Shown here in pieces: positions 34,874 to 46,548 of a stretch of 64,000 nt of DNA. Both the position numbers and the translations under genes were made by a program. Numbering within the stretch: the stretch's first letter is position 1; each line of letters starts with the position of its first letter. A model generated the notes under the pieces. It was given only the letters and a program-made list of their open reading frames with translations, was not told the DNA's origin and ran no database searches. Source of the DNA: Beta vulgaris subsp. vulgaris (taxonomy: Eukaryota; Streptophyta; Magnoliopsida; Caryophyllales; Amaranthaceae); the NCBI RefSeq assembly GCF_026745355.1, contig NC_079204.1, forward strand, positions 1,433,501 through 1,497,500, written 5' to 3'.

Positions 34874-35214
34874 CTTCCGTTTTTTTTTATTGTTACATTT
34901 TTTTTTAAAATGGTTGTTTCTTTATAATTGTTATATTATTTAAATTTTTCTTATTTGGGGTATATGGTCATCGAAAAGTAATACTATTATACCTGTTTTT
35001 TTTTTTTGAGGGGAATTATACCTGTTTTTTTTCTCTTTTCACAGTAAAAAGTACTCTACTATTATTCCATAAAAAAAAATACTCTTTTTTCACCTTTTTC
35101 CATTATTTTATATTAAATGGATCAAAAAGTACCTTTTAAATAGCTTGAAAGTGACATCGTCTAAATTATTGTGTTATAAATAATGTAACAATTATATTAA
35201 AAAGAGGAAGGGAG
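34874..35214. mobile_element. Stowaway-like MITE upstream of DUF2828 gene 1
   Basis: The ends CTTCCGTTTTTTTTTATTGT and the complementary AAAAAGAGGAAGGGAG are inverted and flanked by TA on each side (34,872-34,873 and 35,215-35,216). It is 341 bp, longer than most relatives here, with internal T-rich insertions. A separate lone terminus, CGGAGGGAGTA, lies at 35,334. Confidence 0.55.
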
Positions 35215-35216
35215 TA

Positions 35217-35833
35217 TAAGGTACATACAATATTTGATGTCAAACTGATTATTGATTACTAATACACCCATTATAAGAATTATTCATTGTCAAGCAAACT
35301 TTTGTATAACATGCGTACCTTGTATCATGAAAACGGAGGGAGTATGAACTAGTATCAAAATTGAAATATTAAAGTGAATTCCTTAAGATTGATCTCGATT
35401 AGTTATGTGTAAAATCTTGTTAGATTTACAGTAATATATACTTTTAAAATTATGTATTGATGTTTGAAATGGGAACTAAAAAGTATACAAAAAGCAGATA
35501 AAAAACATTTGAAAGAGAGTAGAAAATACAAGTCTAGTCCTCTATTTGATGTTTTTTTCCCTTCAAATTGTGTTTATTATTTTATTCCCTCAAAAATAAA
35601 ATAATAGTATCATTTCATTTGACAAATATTTAATTTTTTTAGACATTATAATTAGGCTCAAAAAACCATTTTCAATTACAAATATTAATTATATCTTTGT
35701 AAATGGAATTGAAATATTTAGAACCTATTAAGCAAATTTCATTTTGGAAAGAGATCATGTCTAATTAGGAAAACAAATCGTCCTAATTCAGGAATTTTTT
35801 TTGATAGAATCCCTCACTCGTTTTAAATCTTAA
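35217..35833. other. AT-rich intergenic stretch
   Basis: Nothing beyond the orphan MITE end was seen. Confidence 0.45.
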
Positions 35834-36102
35834 CTAGTTATTAGGCCCGGGCTATGCCCCGGGTAAGAAAAAATTTCATTTATTAATATTGTACTTTGAT
35901 ATAATAACACTAAATACAACTTGGTCTAGTGGTTAAAACTTTAGTACATGAACTTGAGGTCACGGGATCAAACCTATACTATGCAATTTTTAATTTTTTT
36001 TTTATTGTACATGGATTACATGAACTAACTAAAACTCCTTAGGGAGAGCGCCACGTGGCACCGTTCCTGGTTTACGCACGCCTTTTAATATATTAGTATA
36101 GA
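35834..36102 (-). mobile_element. Non-autonomous Helitron, 269 bp
   Basis: On the minus strand it starts TCTATACTAATATATTAAAAGG and ends with a GC-rich hairpin, CCCGGGGCATAGCCCGGG, eight bases before CTAG. It sits between A and T. These are the hallmarks of plant Helitrons: 5' TC, 3' hairpin plus CTRR, AT target, no duplication. It contains a tRNA-like A/B-box module on the plus strand and a CACGTG motif near its 5' end. Confidence 0.85.
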
Positions 36103-36453
36103 TATAGATGCATGCCTAATTAGGTTTACAAAATGTAGTGTTAAGGACCTCAATTTTGTTTAATTTGTTGACCTCTCATCTTATCACTTATGTGACTAAC
36201 TTTTTTTTCTTTTTTGCCAAAATTAATTTTAGAACTAGCTTAGTAAGTTTCAAAGCTGAAAAAGTCTGTTAATTGACTAACGATGCAATCTTGATCATCG
36301 TGGAACTGAAACCGCTAATTATGGAACAGGTTTGCAAAATTGGCGTTAATCTTCACATGGGTCAGTTTAAATGTTTTTTCTTTGTAAAGGTAAAAATTCA
36401 TTAAATCTCAAAATAAACTTAACGCATGTCTACACCAGAAAAATTACAATTTA

Positions 36454-36616
36454 GGTCTGTTCTCTTCGGCATAAAACAGTTGAACTAAACTAAATTGAAC
36501 TGAATTGAACTAGACTGAACTGAAATGAATAGTGACATGTGAGAGTAAAAGTATTGTCTAAAGCTGAGCTAAACTGAATTGAACTGAACTGAAAATAAGT
36601 TGGGCAGAACATGCCC
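36454..36616. mobile_element. Tourist/Harbinger-like MITE, 163 bp
   Basis: The ends GGTCTGTTCTCTTCGGCATA and the complementary GGGCAGAACATGCCC are flanked by TTA at 36,451-36,453 and 36,617-36,619. The interior consists of ACTGA-type pentamers. It is a short relative of the element at 13,369 and the same length as the one at 57,509. Confidence 0.85.
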
Positions 36617-36619
36617 TTA

Positions 36620-37195
36620 ATTTGTACATAAGTATAGTAACTAGTGGCGAATCCGCGAATCCAAGAATCAATATAAGCGTGTTCAATATACATATGTTAA
36701 GTTTTGTTTTGGAAATTAGTCAAATTTCATTAGAAAAATCTCAATAATCTCGAAATTTATAGGGAAAAATTTTCATTTTTTTGTCTTTAAGTGGGGTCAA
36801 AGGACCGCAGTTGCTTCAATGTGCCTCCGCCACTGATAGTAACCTATAAAAATTGATATTGGCTCAAATGGTGAGCTTTCCCATCTTCCCTAACAAAATC
36901 AGATAGGGTTCAATAACTTCAATTTCTTTCCCAAGTATTTGCGTGAGACTTAAGGGGGGATGGGGGGAGAGGGTGTAGCTTGTAATGAACCTTTAGGTGG
37001 GGACCTTGTGCAAGGACAATCCTGAAGATTTCTTATTATATGAAAAAAAAATATAGCAACTTATAATTTATATACAAGGCAAAAAAAATGATCTAACAAG
37101 AACGAAACTAAGATTTATCGATAGCAGAAACTAATTTCGGCTTTATAGCTCCATCTTGAATCTTAACATGCTCTTAAATGACTTTAATTGTAACT
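36620..37195. other. Intergenic stretch
   Basis: No supported gene or bounded repeat. Confidence 0.45.
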
Positions 37196-37341
37196 TGAAC
37201 CAATGTTCAGTTGCTGGTATTGGCAAAAGAGGCAGCAGAACACTCTCAAAAGTTATGAAAAAAATCTGTTGAAACTTGTTCTCTACTGAACGTAAAAGAG
37301 GAATTGATGTGGAAACCATCAAGTGCATTTACCACAATCCG

Positions 37342-37527
37342 TGTAATACCCCTCATAATTGTTTTAAAGGGATTTAGTAGGCTACTCATTTCAATAAGAT
37401 GCATCTTTCTTTTAGGGAGTTTAATTCCTTAATTACTCTACAATTAAGCGTGTTTGGCTACGAGTAGTTCAGGAATGGGTGACCTCCTAGGAAGATTCTC
37501 AGGATGCGCATGGATCGGGGTGTTACA
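37342..37527 (+). mobile_element. Solo LTR of a Cassandra-type TRIM
   Basis: It begins TGTAATACCCC and ends GGGGTGTTACA. Inside, TTAAGCGTGTTTGGCTACGA and GGAATGGGTGACCTCCTAGG reproduce the internal-promoter half of 5S rRNA (A box, intermediate element and C box). A 5S promoter within a short LTR with TGTAAYACCCC ends is the defining feature of Cassandra. Flanks ATCCG and ATGCG are a probable diverged 5-bp duplication. The paralogous site at about 32,170 lacks it. It is not a 5S gene: the 5' half is absent. Confidence 0.88.
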
Positions 37528-37937
37528 ATGCGCTGTTATGGTTGTCACTTAAAGGAAGCAAAATATCCCTGTAACTTAACTTCAGAATGAACAAACACAG
37601 AAACCTTTGGCACCTGAATTTCAGTTATCCTTAGCAGCAGAAACTTTAAAAGATTCTGTAAATAAGAGATTCAGTGATTCACAGTATGACCAAAAAAAAA
37701 ATTTCCTTCACGAATACAAGGATCAACTAGATTGAATTTTCTGTCTAATACAATTTATCTGCATCAGTAAACCCATATAATCTGACAATGTATAAAAGAT
37801 ATGAGAAAGATATGCATACTGCATAATATAAACCATGCTATTCAGCAAATTTGGGATGATTTCTCTCCTCATAAAAGCTATCTAATATACGTATTAAGCC
37901 TGATTAACTTGATTAAATTTTATTTAGTAATTTAGAG

Positions 37938-38042
37938 AATCATAAACAAGAAGTTGATCATAATCTGGCTTAGCAACAGCAGTAAGCATAACAGTCTCCG
38001 GGTTCAAACTCCTGCCTTCCTCCAAGAACAAAGACACAAATA
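37938..38042 (-). pseudogene. DUF2828 3'-end relic 1
   Basis: About 105 bases correspond to the last codons of the 32,741 gene (GTTGATCATA.TCTGGCTTAG and TCCTCCAAGAACAAAG are shared). The copy stops there, with no upstream coding sequence, so it is a fragment carried on the segmental duplication. Confidence 0.8.
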
Positions 38043-39318
38043 TTGTAAGAAAAAAAAGCATTCGAAGCTGTGAAAAACAGGATCAAGATGGGGAAGGTGA
38101 TAAGACCTCAAAAAACTATCAAAGAATCAGTAATCTCCAAGCTAAGAACCATCACTACCAGCCAAAGAGCGTGTATAATCGCAAAATGGCCACACATTGA
38201 GTCGCCATAGTTTGTGTTTCTTCCTCTAACAAATCCAAGGCACAAATGTAGTTCAATCTGTGACAGATTTATTAGATAAAACTGAAGCACAAAAACTACT
38301 GATCGAGATAGTCAATTACCACATAATTACTTGAAACATACTCAAAAATCAATAACTCAAACACACCTTGAACTGCTGAAGCCTCACTCTGAAATTTTCT
38401 CTCTTGGGGCCTCAAAGTGATGCTTAAAACTCGAGTTTCTAGAACACTTAGAGTACTGAATGTTTCAGCTGCGAAAGGATCAGTGACTGATTAGCAAAAC
38501 ACATCACACAGTTATTATTGTTAGAACAAGTACAAAAAAAAGTATCCTGGCCAAAAATCTTTTCATACAACTTCCAGGACTTAAGAACACTCTGTAGCAT
38601 GACATCGAAAAAAAAGGTCTTCCTTACTCAGTACAGTCAGAGGTGGACTGTATGAGGCTCCCGAAGCAACTGAAGCACGTACTCGTTGCTAGTACAGGTA
38701 ACCTGAACACATATAACTGAAATAGAGCACAATATGCAAATCACTAAAGCTAAAGATCACATTGTTATATGCATGTAATATTATTCAGAAATCTGTACCA
38801 AGTAACATATGCTTCATAATCAGTATCAGAACATATCTCAATTTCTGGTTAACCCATATTTCCTCTAATCAAAAAGTCCTGTATCTTTTGACAATTATAA
38901 ACCATATATTGAAACAGATACGGGGGAAGAAATAAACCGAAAGAAAGAGTTTATGTTGTCATTGCATTCATGATGAAAATAAGACCTGGACACGTATGGA
39001 ACGCGCCTCATTATATACTTCAGAATGACAGAAAAGACTTCAGCCTTTCCTCAAGGACTTCAACCTGTGCAACCATGGAATTCGACATAGATATTCATCA
39101 CATAAGTGAAATCTAAGAAGTGTAAAACGAACAATAATGCATTAACATTTCATAAGGTCTAGAACAATCATTATCATATACACTAAATATGCCATTGATT
39201 TTCAACATTCCCTCATCCCTCTGAAGTTTATGGTGAAGAACCAAATGAAGGGATATTGATTCAAAATTGTACTTTCTTTTGGAAACTGTTTTATTATGAA
39301 AATCCATTATCATACACT
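38043..39318. other. Intergenic stretch between DUF2828 loci
   Basis: No supported gene. Short frames at 38,108 and 39,113 have no recognisable domain. Confidence 0.4.
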
Positions 39319-39430
39319 GAATTTGCTTTCCCTCCAACCAAACAAAACCGTTGTATCAGTCAGACAGTCATGTATGGAATGAGTGAATTTGCTTTTCCTT
39401 CCAACCAAACAAAACCATTGTACCAGTCAT
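39319..39430. repeat. 66-bp tandem duplication, two copies
   Basis: GAATTTGCTTTCCCTCCAAC and following bases starting at 39,319 recur at 39,385 with few changes (CCAACCAAACAAAACC.TTGTA.CAGTCA). Confidence 0.8.
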
Positions 39431-39492
39431 GTATTAGCAAATTGTTCGAAAAGCCGCTAAGTAAGACAGCAATCCCATGGTTGATCGTTCAG
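39431..39492 (-). pseudogene. DUF2828 relic 2
   Basis: ATTAGCAAATTGTTCGAAAA and GCCGCTAA.....GCAATCCCA parallel the 39,943-39,990 coding segment of the downstream DUF2828 gene (the SGLSKNLLTLF region). It is only about 60 bases and is interpreted as the remnant of a third copy. Confidence 0.55.
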
Positions 39493-39845
39493 TGACATTG
39501 AGTTCAGGTCAGTTACAACTCAAATTATACTATTAGGTCCAAACTCGGCCTTTACAGAAGGCGTCAAGTCGAGCCAAATTCAGCCTATTCGAGTCGAAAC
39601 TCTTCTATTCATGTGCCTACCCCTGCAGTAAGCATACAACATCAAAATGAAGCTGATCATGTATATCTGATCTTGACAGACAAAATTAAAGTATAACAGA
39701 GGCAACATCCATAGAATGAGTTCACCACATTCTCAATATATTCTGGAATAAAATCATTCTTTATTATATACCAATTAATTAAGCATGAGTACAGAGTACT
39801 ACATTACTTAGTAATTTGATCAATGCTTAAACTAGAACAAAAACA

Positions 39846-41630
39846 TCAATCATGAACTACAAGCTGATCATACTCAGGCCTAGAAATAGCAGCATTCATC
39901 ACGCTCTCAGGAGTCAAAACACCACAATCATCCAAGAACAAGGTTAGCAAATTCTTCGAAAGGCCGCTAACAACTGCCATCCCAGGTTGATCACACTTTA
40001 CAGGAACACCTAATGAGCCCTTCAAATTCCAAACCACAAGTTCCGGAACCTTCTGAATTCCTCGATCTCGAAACTTCCTCTGTATATCAGCATACTCCAT
40101 CTCCCAGGGATGAACACAAACCTTATCAAACTCCTCATCAATAAAAACAAAAAACCTTCTTAACATCTGATCTTCAGTCAAATTCTCCTCCAAAGTAAAT
40201 TTCAGAATTTGATCAAAAACTTTCTGTAAATCCACCTTAGAATCACACATCATATGTTGAACTGACTCCACTTTTTCAACAAGTTTTTCACCCTCAATGT
40301 GATACAACTCAGGATCTTCACCCCATGTAATTACCTTCCCCTTCCATGGCTCACACGACAACTCCGAAACCAAAATCATAAAACCAACACAAACATCACC
40401 TGATATATTATTAGCCATTGCACTACAATTAACTAATTCTCCATTATTCTTACCTAAATCATCCAGCATTCGCTTCCATTGAAGCTCGGATACAAGATTA
40501 AGTTCTTTATCAGAATCATAAAGACTTGAAACAATTTCATTAGGAAGTAAAGCACCAGCACAAATTGTTAACTCTCCTTCCTCAACATCTTCAAGATACT
40601 CCTCAAACCCATCTCTATCTCGCTTAAGAAACACCTTCTTCCCTACATACATAGCCTTAGAAGCGACTCGATCATAAGGGATATCCCTCCATCTTTTAGC
40701 ACACATATAAACCTCAGGCAAATCGAGTTCACGTCGAAGAGGGACTAAAACTTCCTTCCTCAATCGAGTACGAACTCTATAAGCATAATGATTTTCCTCT
40801 ACTCCATCATACTCCTTACATTCATCACGTGGAAATAATTTCCTTGCAATCTTTTCACAAATCAAAAGATACTCATCATAAGAAGAATCTAATGAAGGAC
40901 ACCACTTTGCAGCTAAACTAACATTGTCAACATCATTCACTCTTAATAATTCCATATCTTTCTTTAAAAGATGAGCAAAAACATCACAAACACAATCATA
41001 CAAAAACTTATACTCAGGATCATGATTATACCTATCTATAGCTTTCTTAGCTTTATTAGCCTTTTTCTCAAGTTTAATAACCTTAGCCTTTTTAAGATCA
41101 TCTACACCTGCAACCTTCTTCGTGCAACGTTGCGCGAAGAAGGCAGGTTTCATGGTTTCCCATTCCCTTTTCATTCTATATCTTACGTCAGATCCCTCGA
41201 GGATCCTAAAAAGAATCTCGAGAAGATCCTTGAGGGATCCGAAACGAGCAATGTACCCCACGTTGCATGCTAGGGTTTTAGGGTGGTTTTTGTGAAGCCA
41301 CAAAGCAGAAGTGTAAAACCCTTCTTTATCATTCTTGCCAGTGCCTCTAACAGCCCTTAAATTACATATGAGTTTAAGGGTTGTTAAAGGAGAGTGTTGC
41401 CAAGAGAATTGTAACCGTTGGATGAGTTCTGATGAGGTGGTTTGTTGGGTTACGTGGAAGAAATCTAGACATGGGTTTCCAGTAGAGAAATATGATGATG
41501 ATGATGATGATGATGATGATAATGATGATGGTGGTTTGAGTTGATCAGAGGGATGAATGGACGGTGGTGATGCGGTGGTGGAGATAGTAGAGGAGTGGAG
41601 CTCTGGAGGACCTAATAAACCAGGAGCCAT
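39846..41630 (-). CDS. DUF2828 protein, diverged paralogue lacking the MIDAS
   Basis: An uninterrupted 594-residue frame. It aligns along its whole length with the 32,741 protein: STGNPCLDFF, LKLICNLRAVRGTGKNDKEG, KWCPSLDSSYDEY and the C-terminal SGLSKNLLTLFL, ending in EYDQLVVHD. The adhesion-site motif is destroyed: DVSGSMSGTPMEVCV of the paralogue is replaced by the shorter NNISGDVCV, and TNLQKAF is VDLQKVF. Metal-dependent ligand binding is therefore unlikely, while the frame stays open, so the protein may have a structural or regulatory role. A poly-Ser run (about residues 37-47) is encoded by a GAT-type microsatellite. The MH-repeat of the paralogue is absent. Confidence 0.9.
   Translation of the reverse strand: MAPGLLGPPELHSSTISTTASPPSIHPSDQLKPPSSLSSSSSSSSSYFSTGNPCLDFFHVTQQTTSSELIQRLQFSWQHSPLTTLKLICNLRAVRGTGKNDKEGFYTSALWLHKNHPKTLACNVGYIARFGSLKDLLEILFRILEGSDVRYRMKREWETMKPAFFAQRCTKKVAGVDDLKKAKVIKLEKKANKAKKAIDRYNHDPEYKFLYDCVCDVFAHLLKKDMELLRVNDVDNVSLAAKWCPSLDSSYDEYLLICEKIARKLFPRDECKEYDGVEENHYAYRVRTRLRKEVLVPLRRELDLPEVYMCAKRWRDIPYDRVASKAMYVGKKVFLKRDRDGFEEYLEDVEEGELTICAGALLPNEIVSSLYDSDKELNLVSELQWKRMLDDLGKNNGELVNCSAMANNISGDVCVGFMILVSELSCEPWKGKVITWGEDPELYHIEGEKLVEKVESVQHMMCDSKVDLQKVFDQILKFTLEENLTEDQMLRRFFVFIDEEFDKVCVHPWEMEYADIQRKFRDRGIQKVPELVVWNLKGSLGVPVKCDQPGMAVVSGLSKNLLTLFLDDCGVLTPESVMNAAISRPEYDQLVVHD
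41494..41530. repeat. (GAT)n microsatellite coding poly-Ser
   Basis: About nine GAT units on the plus strand, read as TCA codons in the DUF2828 gene on the minus strand. Length variation would change the serine run without shifting the frame. Confidence 0.9.
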
Positions 41631-41947
41631 TTTTGGAGAAAGAATTAGAATTAATAGAGAGATTAGATTTATTAGAGAATTAGAATTAAGAGAGAGAATT
41701 AGAATTAGAAGAGGGAATTATATGTTTAATTTATAATTAGGATTGCTTGGGGATCAAGGAGTAAGGACGGCTGATTTGCTAGGGTTTAATTAAGTATCTG
41801 TAAACAAAGTTTTTTTTAGCACCCCACCTCCTGGTTGCAATAATGAGTACATTTCGGACTGTAATAACTTTATTTCGGGATTGTTTTAGTTAATTTGATG
41901 TTCGTTTTTTCACAAAAAATAAATAAATTAAATACCTGTTTTTCTTC

Positions 41948-42500
41948 TTTAGGAGTGTCCGGGATGTTTGGTGGGTTAAATTCCCCAATGCGTATCATAA
42001 ATTGAACGTTGATGGATCCAAATTATGAGATGATAGTGCTTCTTGTGATTTTATCATTAGGGATGATTCTGGTGGTATTGTTATTATGGGTGCCATGTCT
42101 ATTAATCATAGCAATTCCGTTCTTGTGGCGGAAGCTTGGGTATGGGAGAAGGAATTAGCACTGCTTTGGTGTTTGGTATTAAGAATCTGATTGTAGAAGG
42201 GAATAATCATCTTGTGATCAATTATCTATGTAGGACTTGAAAAATTCATTGGGAAATCAATTCCCTCGTGGATGATGCTCATTCTGATTTGGCTTATTGT
42301 GGAAATGTCACGTTTTCTCATTGTTTAAGAGAGGCGAATCAAGCAGCGGACTTTCCAGCTCACAAAGGTCACTCCTGTGGTTCTCTTCATTACTGGTTTG
42401 AACTTCTGGACTTAAACTTTCTCTCTATTACCCGAAATGATGTTTTAAGTTGGTCTTATATAAAGAACTAGCCTAGTTTTTCTCTCTTGTTTAAAAAAAA
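41948..42500 (+). pseudogene. LINE 3' relic: RNase H domain with poly(A)
   Basis: Translated in pieces it gives VWWVKFPNAYHKLNVDGS, IIRDDSGGIV, LVAEAW, NLIVEGNNHLVINYL and SLVDDAH...CLREANQAADFPAHKG, the DEDD-type RNase H of plant LINEs. Stops and frame breaks interrupt it near 42,026, 42,140 and 42,238. It ends in a short A tract at 42,491-42,502. The 5' part of the element is absent. Confidence 0.85.
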
Positions 42501-42502
42501 AA

Positions 42503-43440
42503 AATGAAGTTGGAGTGTTGGGGTACAAGTTACGAGTAAGCCCATTTGATTTTGGACAAATTTATTTCTTCAAGTATTATATGGGTTGATTACCCAAATG
42601 GAATTGGGTTTTAAAGATGGGGAGAGGGGGGTGGGGAAGAAAGCACTAATTAAGCGGACAGTAAAAATATTGGATAACCGAGTCCATATCTGAATGTGTG
42701 TTGAAAATTTAGATCCATTAGAGGTCATGAGCACTTCTGGTCCTATTTTTATTTTTTTGGACTATGTTGGTCGGTTCTTAGTTGATCTGGTTTTGTAATC
42801 GGGATTCGAGTTTTGAATACATATTTTATTATAAACTAGTTTTGAATCCCGTACGTTGCACATGTTTTTTATTTTATTATATTGCAATCTTTTGTTACTA
42901 TTATTGTTGATTTTGCGTTGCGTGAAATGAGATTTTTCAACACTATTTTATTTACATACTTTTACTGTTCTTTTTCTATTACAACAATTACTGATTTAGG
43001 TAGTTTTATCTTTTGGAACCATTCCACTTTTGATATAAAAAAAAAGGCAATTACAGTTGACAATATTATCTTTGGGACAGATAAAAAAGAAGTGTAAAGA
43101 GTATTTTAGGACAGATAAAAAGGGAAAGTGTAAAGACTAAAGAGTATTTTGAGACGGAAGAAAGTACCTAGTAAATTTTGAGATCTTGATAAGACTGAAA
43201 AATAACTATTGAGAATATTTTTCGCTACTTTATCAAAATATATTAATCTTTTAAATTATTGGCAAAATGACTCTTATGATTGGTATACGAATCCAAAATT
43301 TGAAAGGTTGACTATTTTAAATGATTTACTTATTAAAAGGTTGACTATTTGAAAGTCAAAATTTAATGATTTTAAGTAATTAAATATTTTATTTAGTCAT
43401 ATTTTGAAAATTATTTGAATAGCCTAAACATCTTTGAGTT
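42503..43440. other. Intergenic, with degraded repeat ends
   Basis: A CTAG followed by TTTTGAATCCCGTACGTTGC at 42,836 resembles a minus-strand Helitron 3' end with a decayed hairpin; no 5' end was found. A short direct repeat GTGTAAAGAGTATTTTAGG occurs at about 43,090-43,155 and ends in a Stowaway-like GACGGAAGAAAGTA. Confidence 0.35.
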
Positions 43441-45142
43441 TAGTAAAAAGGATTTTAAAATGGAATAAGAAATCAACTACGCCCTAGTACCCAATCATTA
43501 AATAATTATTGCAAGTCCAAACACAATTTCCTAAATCCAAAAAGGGTTACCTATATAAACCCCAAATTTTTTACTACACTTTATTTTCTTTCTCTTCCTT
43601 CTCCTCCTTTTCTTTTTTTCGGCTCTCCCCCTTTCCTCTCCTTTTCTCTCTTTCGTTTTCTTCTCTCTCCTCTTCGCGTGTTCGACCGACCACCGCAAAC
43701 CGTCGCCAACAGCCACCGGACCACTACTGCCGCCCTTCCCCTTGTGTCGTCGTTTTTTCTTTTCTCTCTTTGGTTATTTCTTCCTCCTCTATTTTTATTT
43801 AATGTTAACTTTATTCTTTTTAAGGATTGATTTAATATTTTCATGATTAAAGTTCATAGTTTGATGATTTAAATATAAATTTCAAATTATGTAATTGATA
43901 TAGTGAAGTAATTAAATTTTCGATTTATTTATTATGTTTGAACTAAGATTTTAAGTATCAAAGCATGGGTTTTTAGGATTTTATGAGTTGGAAAATCATA
44001 GTATTATATTATAGTTTATGAAATTAAGTACTCTTAACTATAATTATGATTATGATTATGTTTAATCATATTTTAAAGGGTTTTATAACCATCTAACCTT
44101 TCATTATTGGATCATGTTGTCCTCTTTGAATTATTTTAATTACTTTATGAGGAACGATGACCTTATTTGGTAAGTTGGTTATTCACTTATGAAAGGTTGG
44201 TTGGTTGTTAACTTGGATAAACAAATAAATAATGGTTATGGAAATAATATTGGAATTATTCTTGGGTTGTTAAGTTGATGATCACCTTATCTAATTCTAA
44301 GATAAAAATGAAATTTTATGTATCCTTGATTATTGCGGTTTTACTTTGTGAGTCATAACAAGTACATAATTTAATAATCACTTAAAGTGGAAAGTGAATA
44401 GTAATAAGTTTTGGACTTGTGCATGTCTAAAGCGTTAGACTAGTATGAGTTGGAGTACATTAGTGGTAGCCTGTGGCTTTTTATTGGGACGGGTTGATCA
44501 TCATTTCCTATTCTTATTTAAAAGGTCCCTCGATATTATAGTATAGGTCAAGGTCATACGAAGTCGCGCGCTCATACTTCGTCTTCTAAATTGAAGATTG
44601 GTTTGGTTTGGACAACTCTTTCCATCGTCTACTCCATTTAAATTAACTAACTTATTAGTGGTGGAGTCAAGTTCAGCAAAAATAGTCTGATATGTTATTA
44701 TATGATAATTTATCCCTGCTTAATATTTATTAGTATCATGTTAAACATATATATTTATTTTACGCGATTTATGTGTGTATGTTGATTATGGATATGCCTT
44801 ACTTATTGATCCTGTGATGACCCATTTGATGAGTGGTCTATCTGGACCAATAGAGCATGGTCCATTTTAGGTTCGAAGGTGGTGCATCATGGGATCGGGT
44901 TTTCGTTGATAGCTTGTCTTGACTTTATTAATATTATAGTTGACTTTGACTTTATGTTGGTTTGACTTTTGGAGTTGTCTTTTGGTTTACTAAGTTTTAT
45001 TTTTGAAGTTATTTATTATTGTTTCTGCTGTAAAATTGTGAATAAGCCGATACGTTATCACACGGGCAGATAATGCTTTGATTATTGTTTAAGTTTTATT
45101 TTAAAAAGGTTTTTAAAAATAGAGAATTGTCAGGGTGTTACA
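43440..45142 (+). mobile_element. Probable LTR remnant
   Basis: TATATAAACCCC (43,553) is followed by a long CT-rich leader-like tract (43,585-43,780), and the segment ends in GGGTGTTACA at 45,142. This resembles the U3/R/U5 plan of Ty3-gypsy LTRs with TGTAACACCC...GGGTGTTACA ends. The matching left end was not found, so it is truncated or decayed. No internal coding region adjoins it. Confidence 0.4.
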
Positions 45143-45399
45143 CCTTTTTTCTTAAATTGAAGATGGGCAAGTATATCTATTTGGCAGGAGAGAGTAATTA
45201 AGAAAAACTATATCCATTCAGTGGGTAATTTATCTGCTAAAGATAGACATTAATACATAGTGCAATCCAACCTGATATCAATAAATATCATTTCAATTGA
45301 CTCAATAGCAGATTACCCACTAGCCGGATCTAGCAATCTCCAAGTAAAATGAAGTCACTCATATATTTTTTTTTTACGATTTTCACATATATCTATGAT

Positions 45400-45740
45400 A
45401 ATATTTTTTGCATCTTATAACCTTGCGAGTTTTCAAATTCACGATATATCCCCGACATTTGAAAAAATACATCAAGCTACCCTTATGACTAACAGAAGTC
45501 TAGCGATGTTATCATTAACCTCTACTCCTCCCTCTAATCCTAATTAAATCATCTAACCTTACCCTCTCTAACCCCATCTAACCCTAACATTAACCCCTAA
45601 TTAACCCTAACAACCCAATCACCACCCCTCCTCCACCACCCCTTTCCCTACCGCCCACCACTACCCAAACCCCCCTTGCACAAGTGTGGAGAGGGGGGAA
45701 ATTGAGAATCTCATTTTATTTGGGGTAATAATCTAACCTT
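45400..45740. repeat. Half of a fold-back repeat like that at 144-540
   Basis: The CTAACCCTAA/CCACC-rich run and the flanking CTTGCGAGTTTTCAAATTCACG mirror the element at the start of the window in reverse orientation. Confidence 0.35.
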
Positions 45741-46545
45741 TTTAAAAAGGATAGAAGAAAGGCTTCTAATTAATTGGTCAACTTTATTCTTAATGAAGTC
45801 ACTCATATAAACAAACTATTAGGATATTTGCATTTATTACTCTTGTTCTCTATCGTTTTGCTAACTATTCTGATTATCCAATAACTAAAGTAAATCATGT
45901 GTAAACTAATTTAATTGGTAAAATCTTGAGAAGCGATATCCAAAACTTAAGATCAAATTCCGCCTAATCAACTACTTCTTTTGTCTTTTTCTTCTAAGAG
46001 TCGCTATTTATACTTAATTGTTCCAATCTACCAAAAACGAAAACGTTAAAGATTCAATCCAACTCAACTTTAAAACTAATAATTTATCACCCCAATTCAC
46101 TCACACCCGGACATTTGTTAACCACGGGACCAAGAGAAAACATCTATCTCAATCTGAAGCAAAATCACGAATGAAAAGTCGCCAATCAACAAGTGAACCA
46201 AATCCGAGATACTACAAGCACCAAAAATATGATATGGTGTATTCCATTAAATTCAATGACCATCTTATGACTTATTTATTATTAATCTAAGTATAGACCG
46301 ACAATTGGATTTTGTCTACAGTTTATGATGGCAATGACTCGTGCACATACTATTATTGTTTACAGATTGAAAACTACTGCTACGATTAATAGTTGATACT
46401 GCTACAAGTTTCATTTTTCTTGACAATTCAACTGAGTTATCGTCAATTTTTCAACGCAGCATCTGTATTGATGACTGTCATTATTCCTTGGCTTAGTAGC
46501 TTCACTCTCAACCGCAAAATAAAATTCAACCGCAAAATAAAATTC
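45741..46545. other. Intergenic stretch
   Basis: A 90-codon open frame at 46,018 has no domain, signal peptide or promoter support. Otherwise nothing. Confidence 0.4.
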
Positions 46546-46548
46546 TTA

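Larger units (their letters stand above)
37200..38042. repeat. Segmental duplication, copy 2
   Basis: A diverged copy of 31,975-32,845 in the same orientation. It lacks about 170 bases present in copy 1 just downstream of the DUF2828 gene and carries a Cassandra LTR insertion at 37,342-37,527. It ends abruptly after about 105 bases of DUF2828 coding sequence. Confidence 0.85.

Noticed and set aside
35935..36000. Apparent tRNA gene with A and B boxes
   Set aside because: No cloverleaf can be drawn. The module recurs within a Helitron family.
37445..37500. Apparent 5S rRNA gene
   Set aside because: Only the 3' promoter half is present and it lies within LTR-type ends, so it is a Cassandra LTR rather than an rRNA gene.
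46018..46290. 90-codon open frame
   Set aside because: No recognisable domain or promoter, and composition like the surrounding AT-rich sequence.
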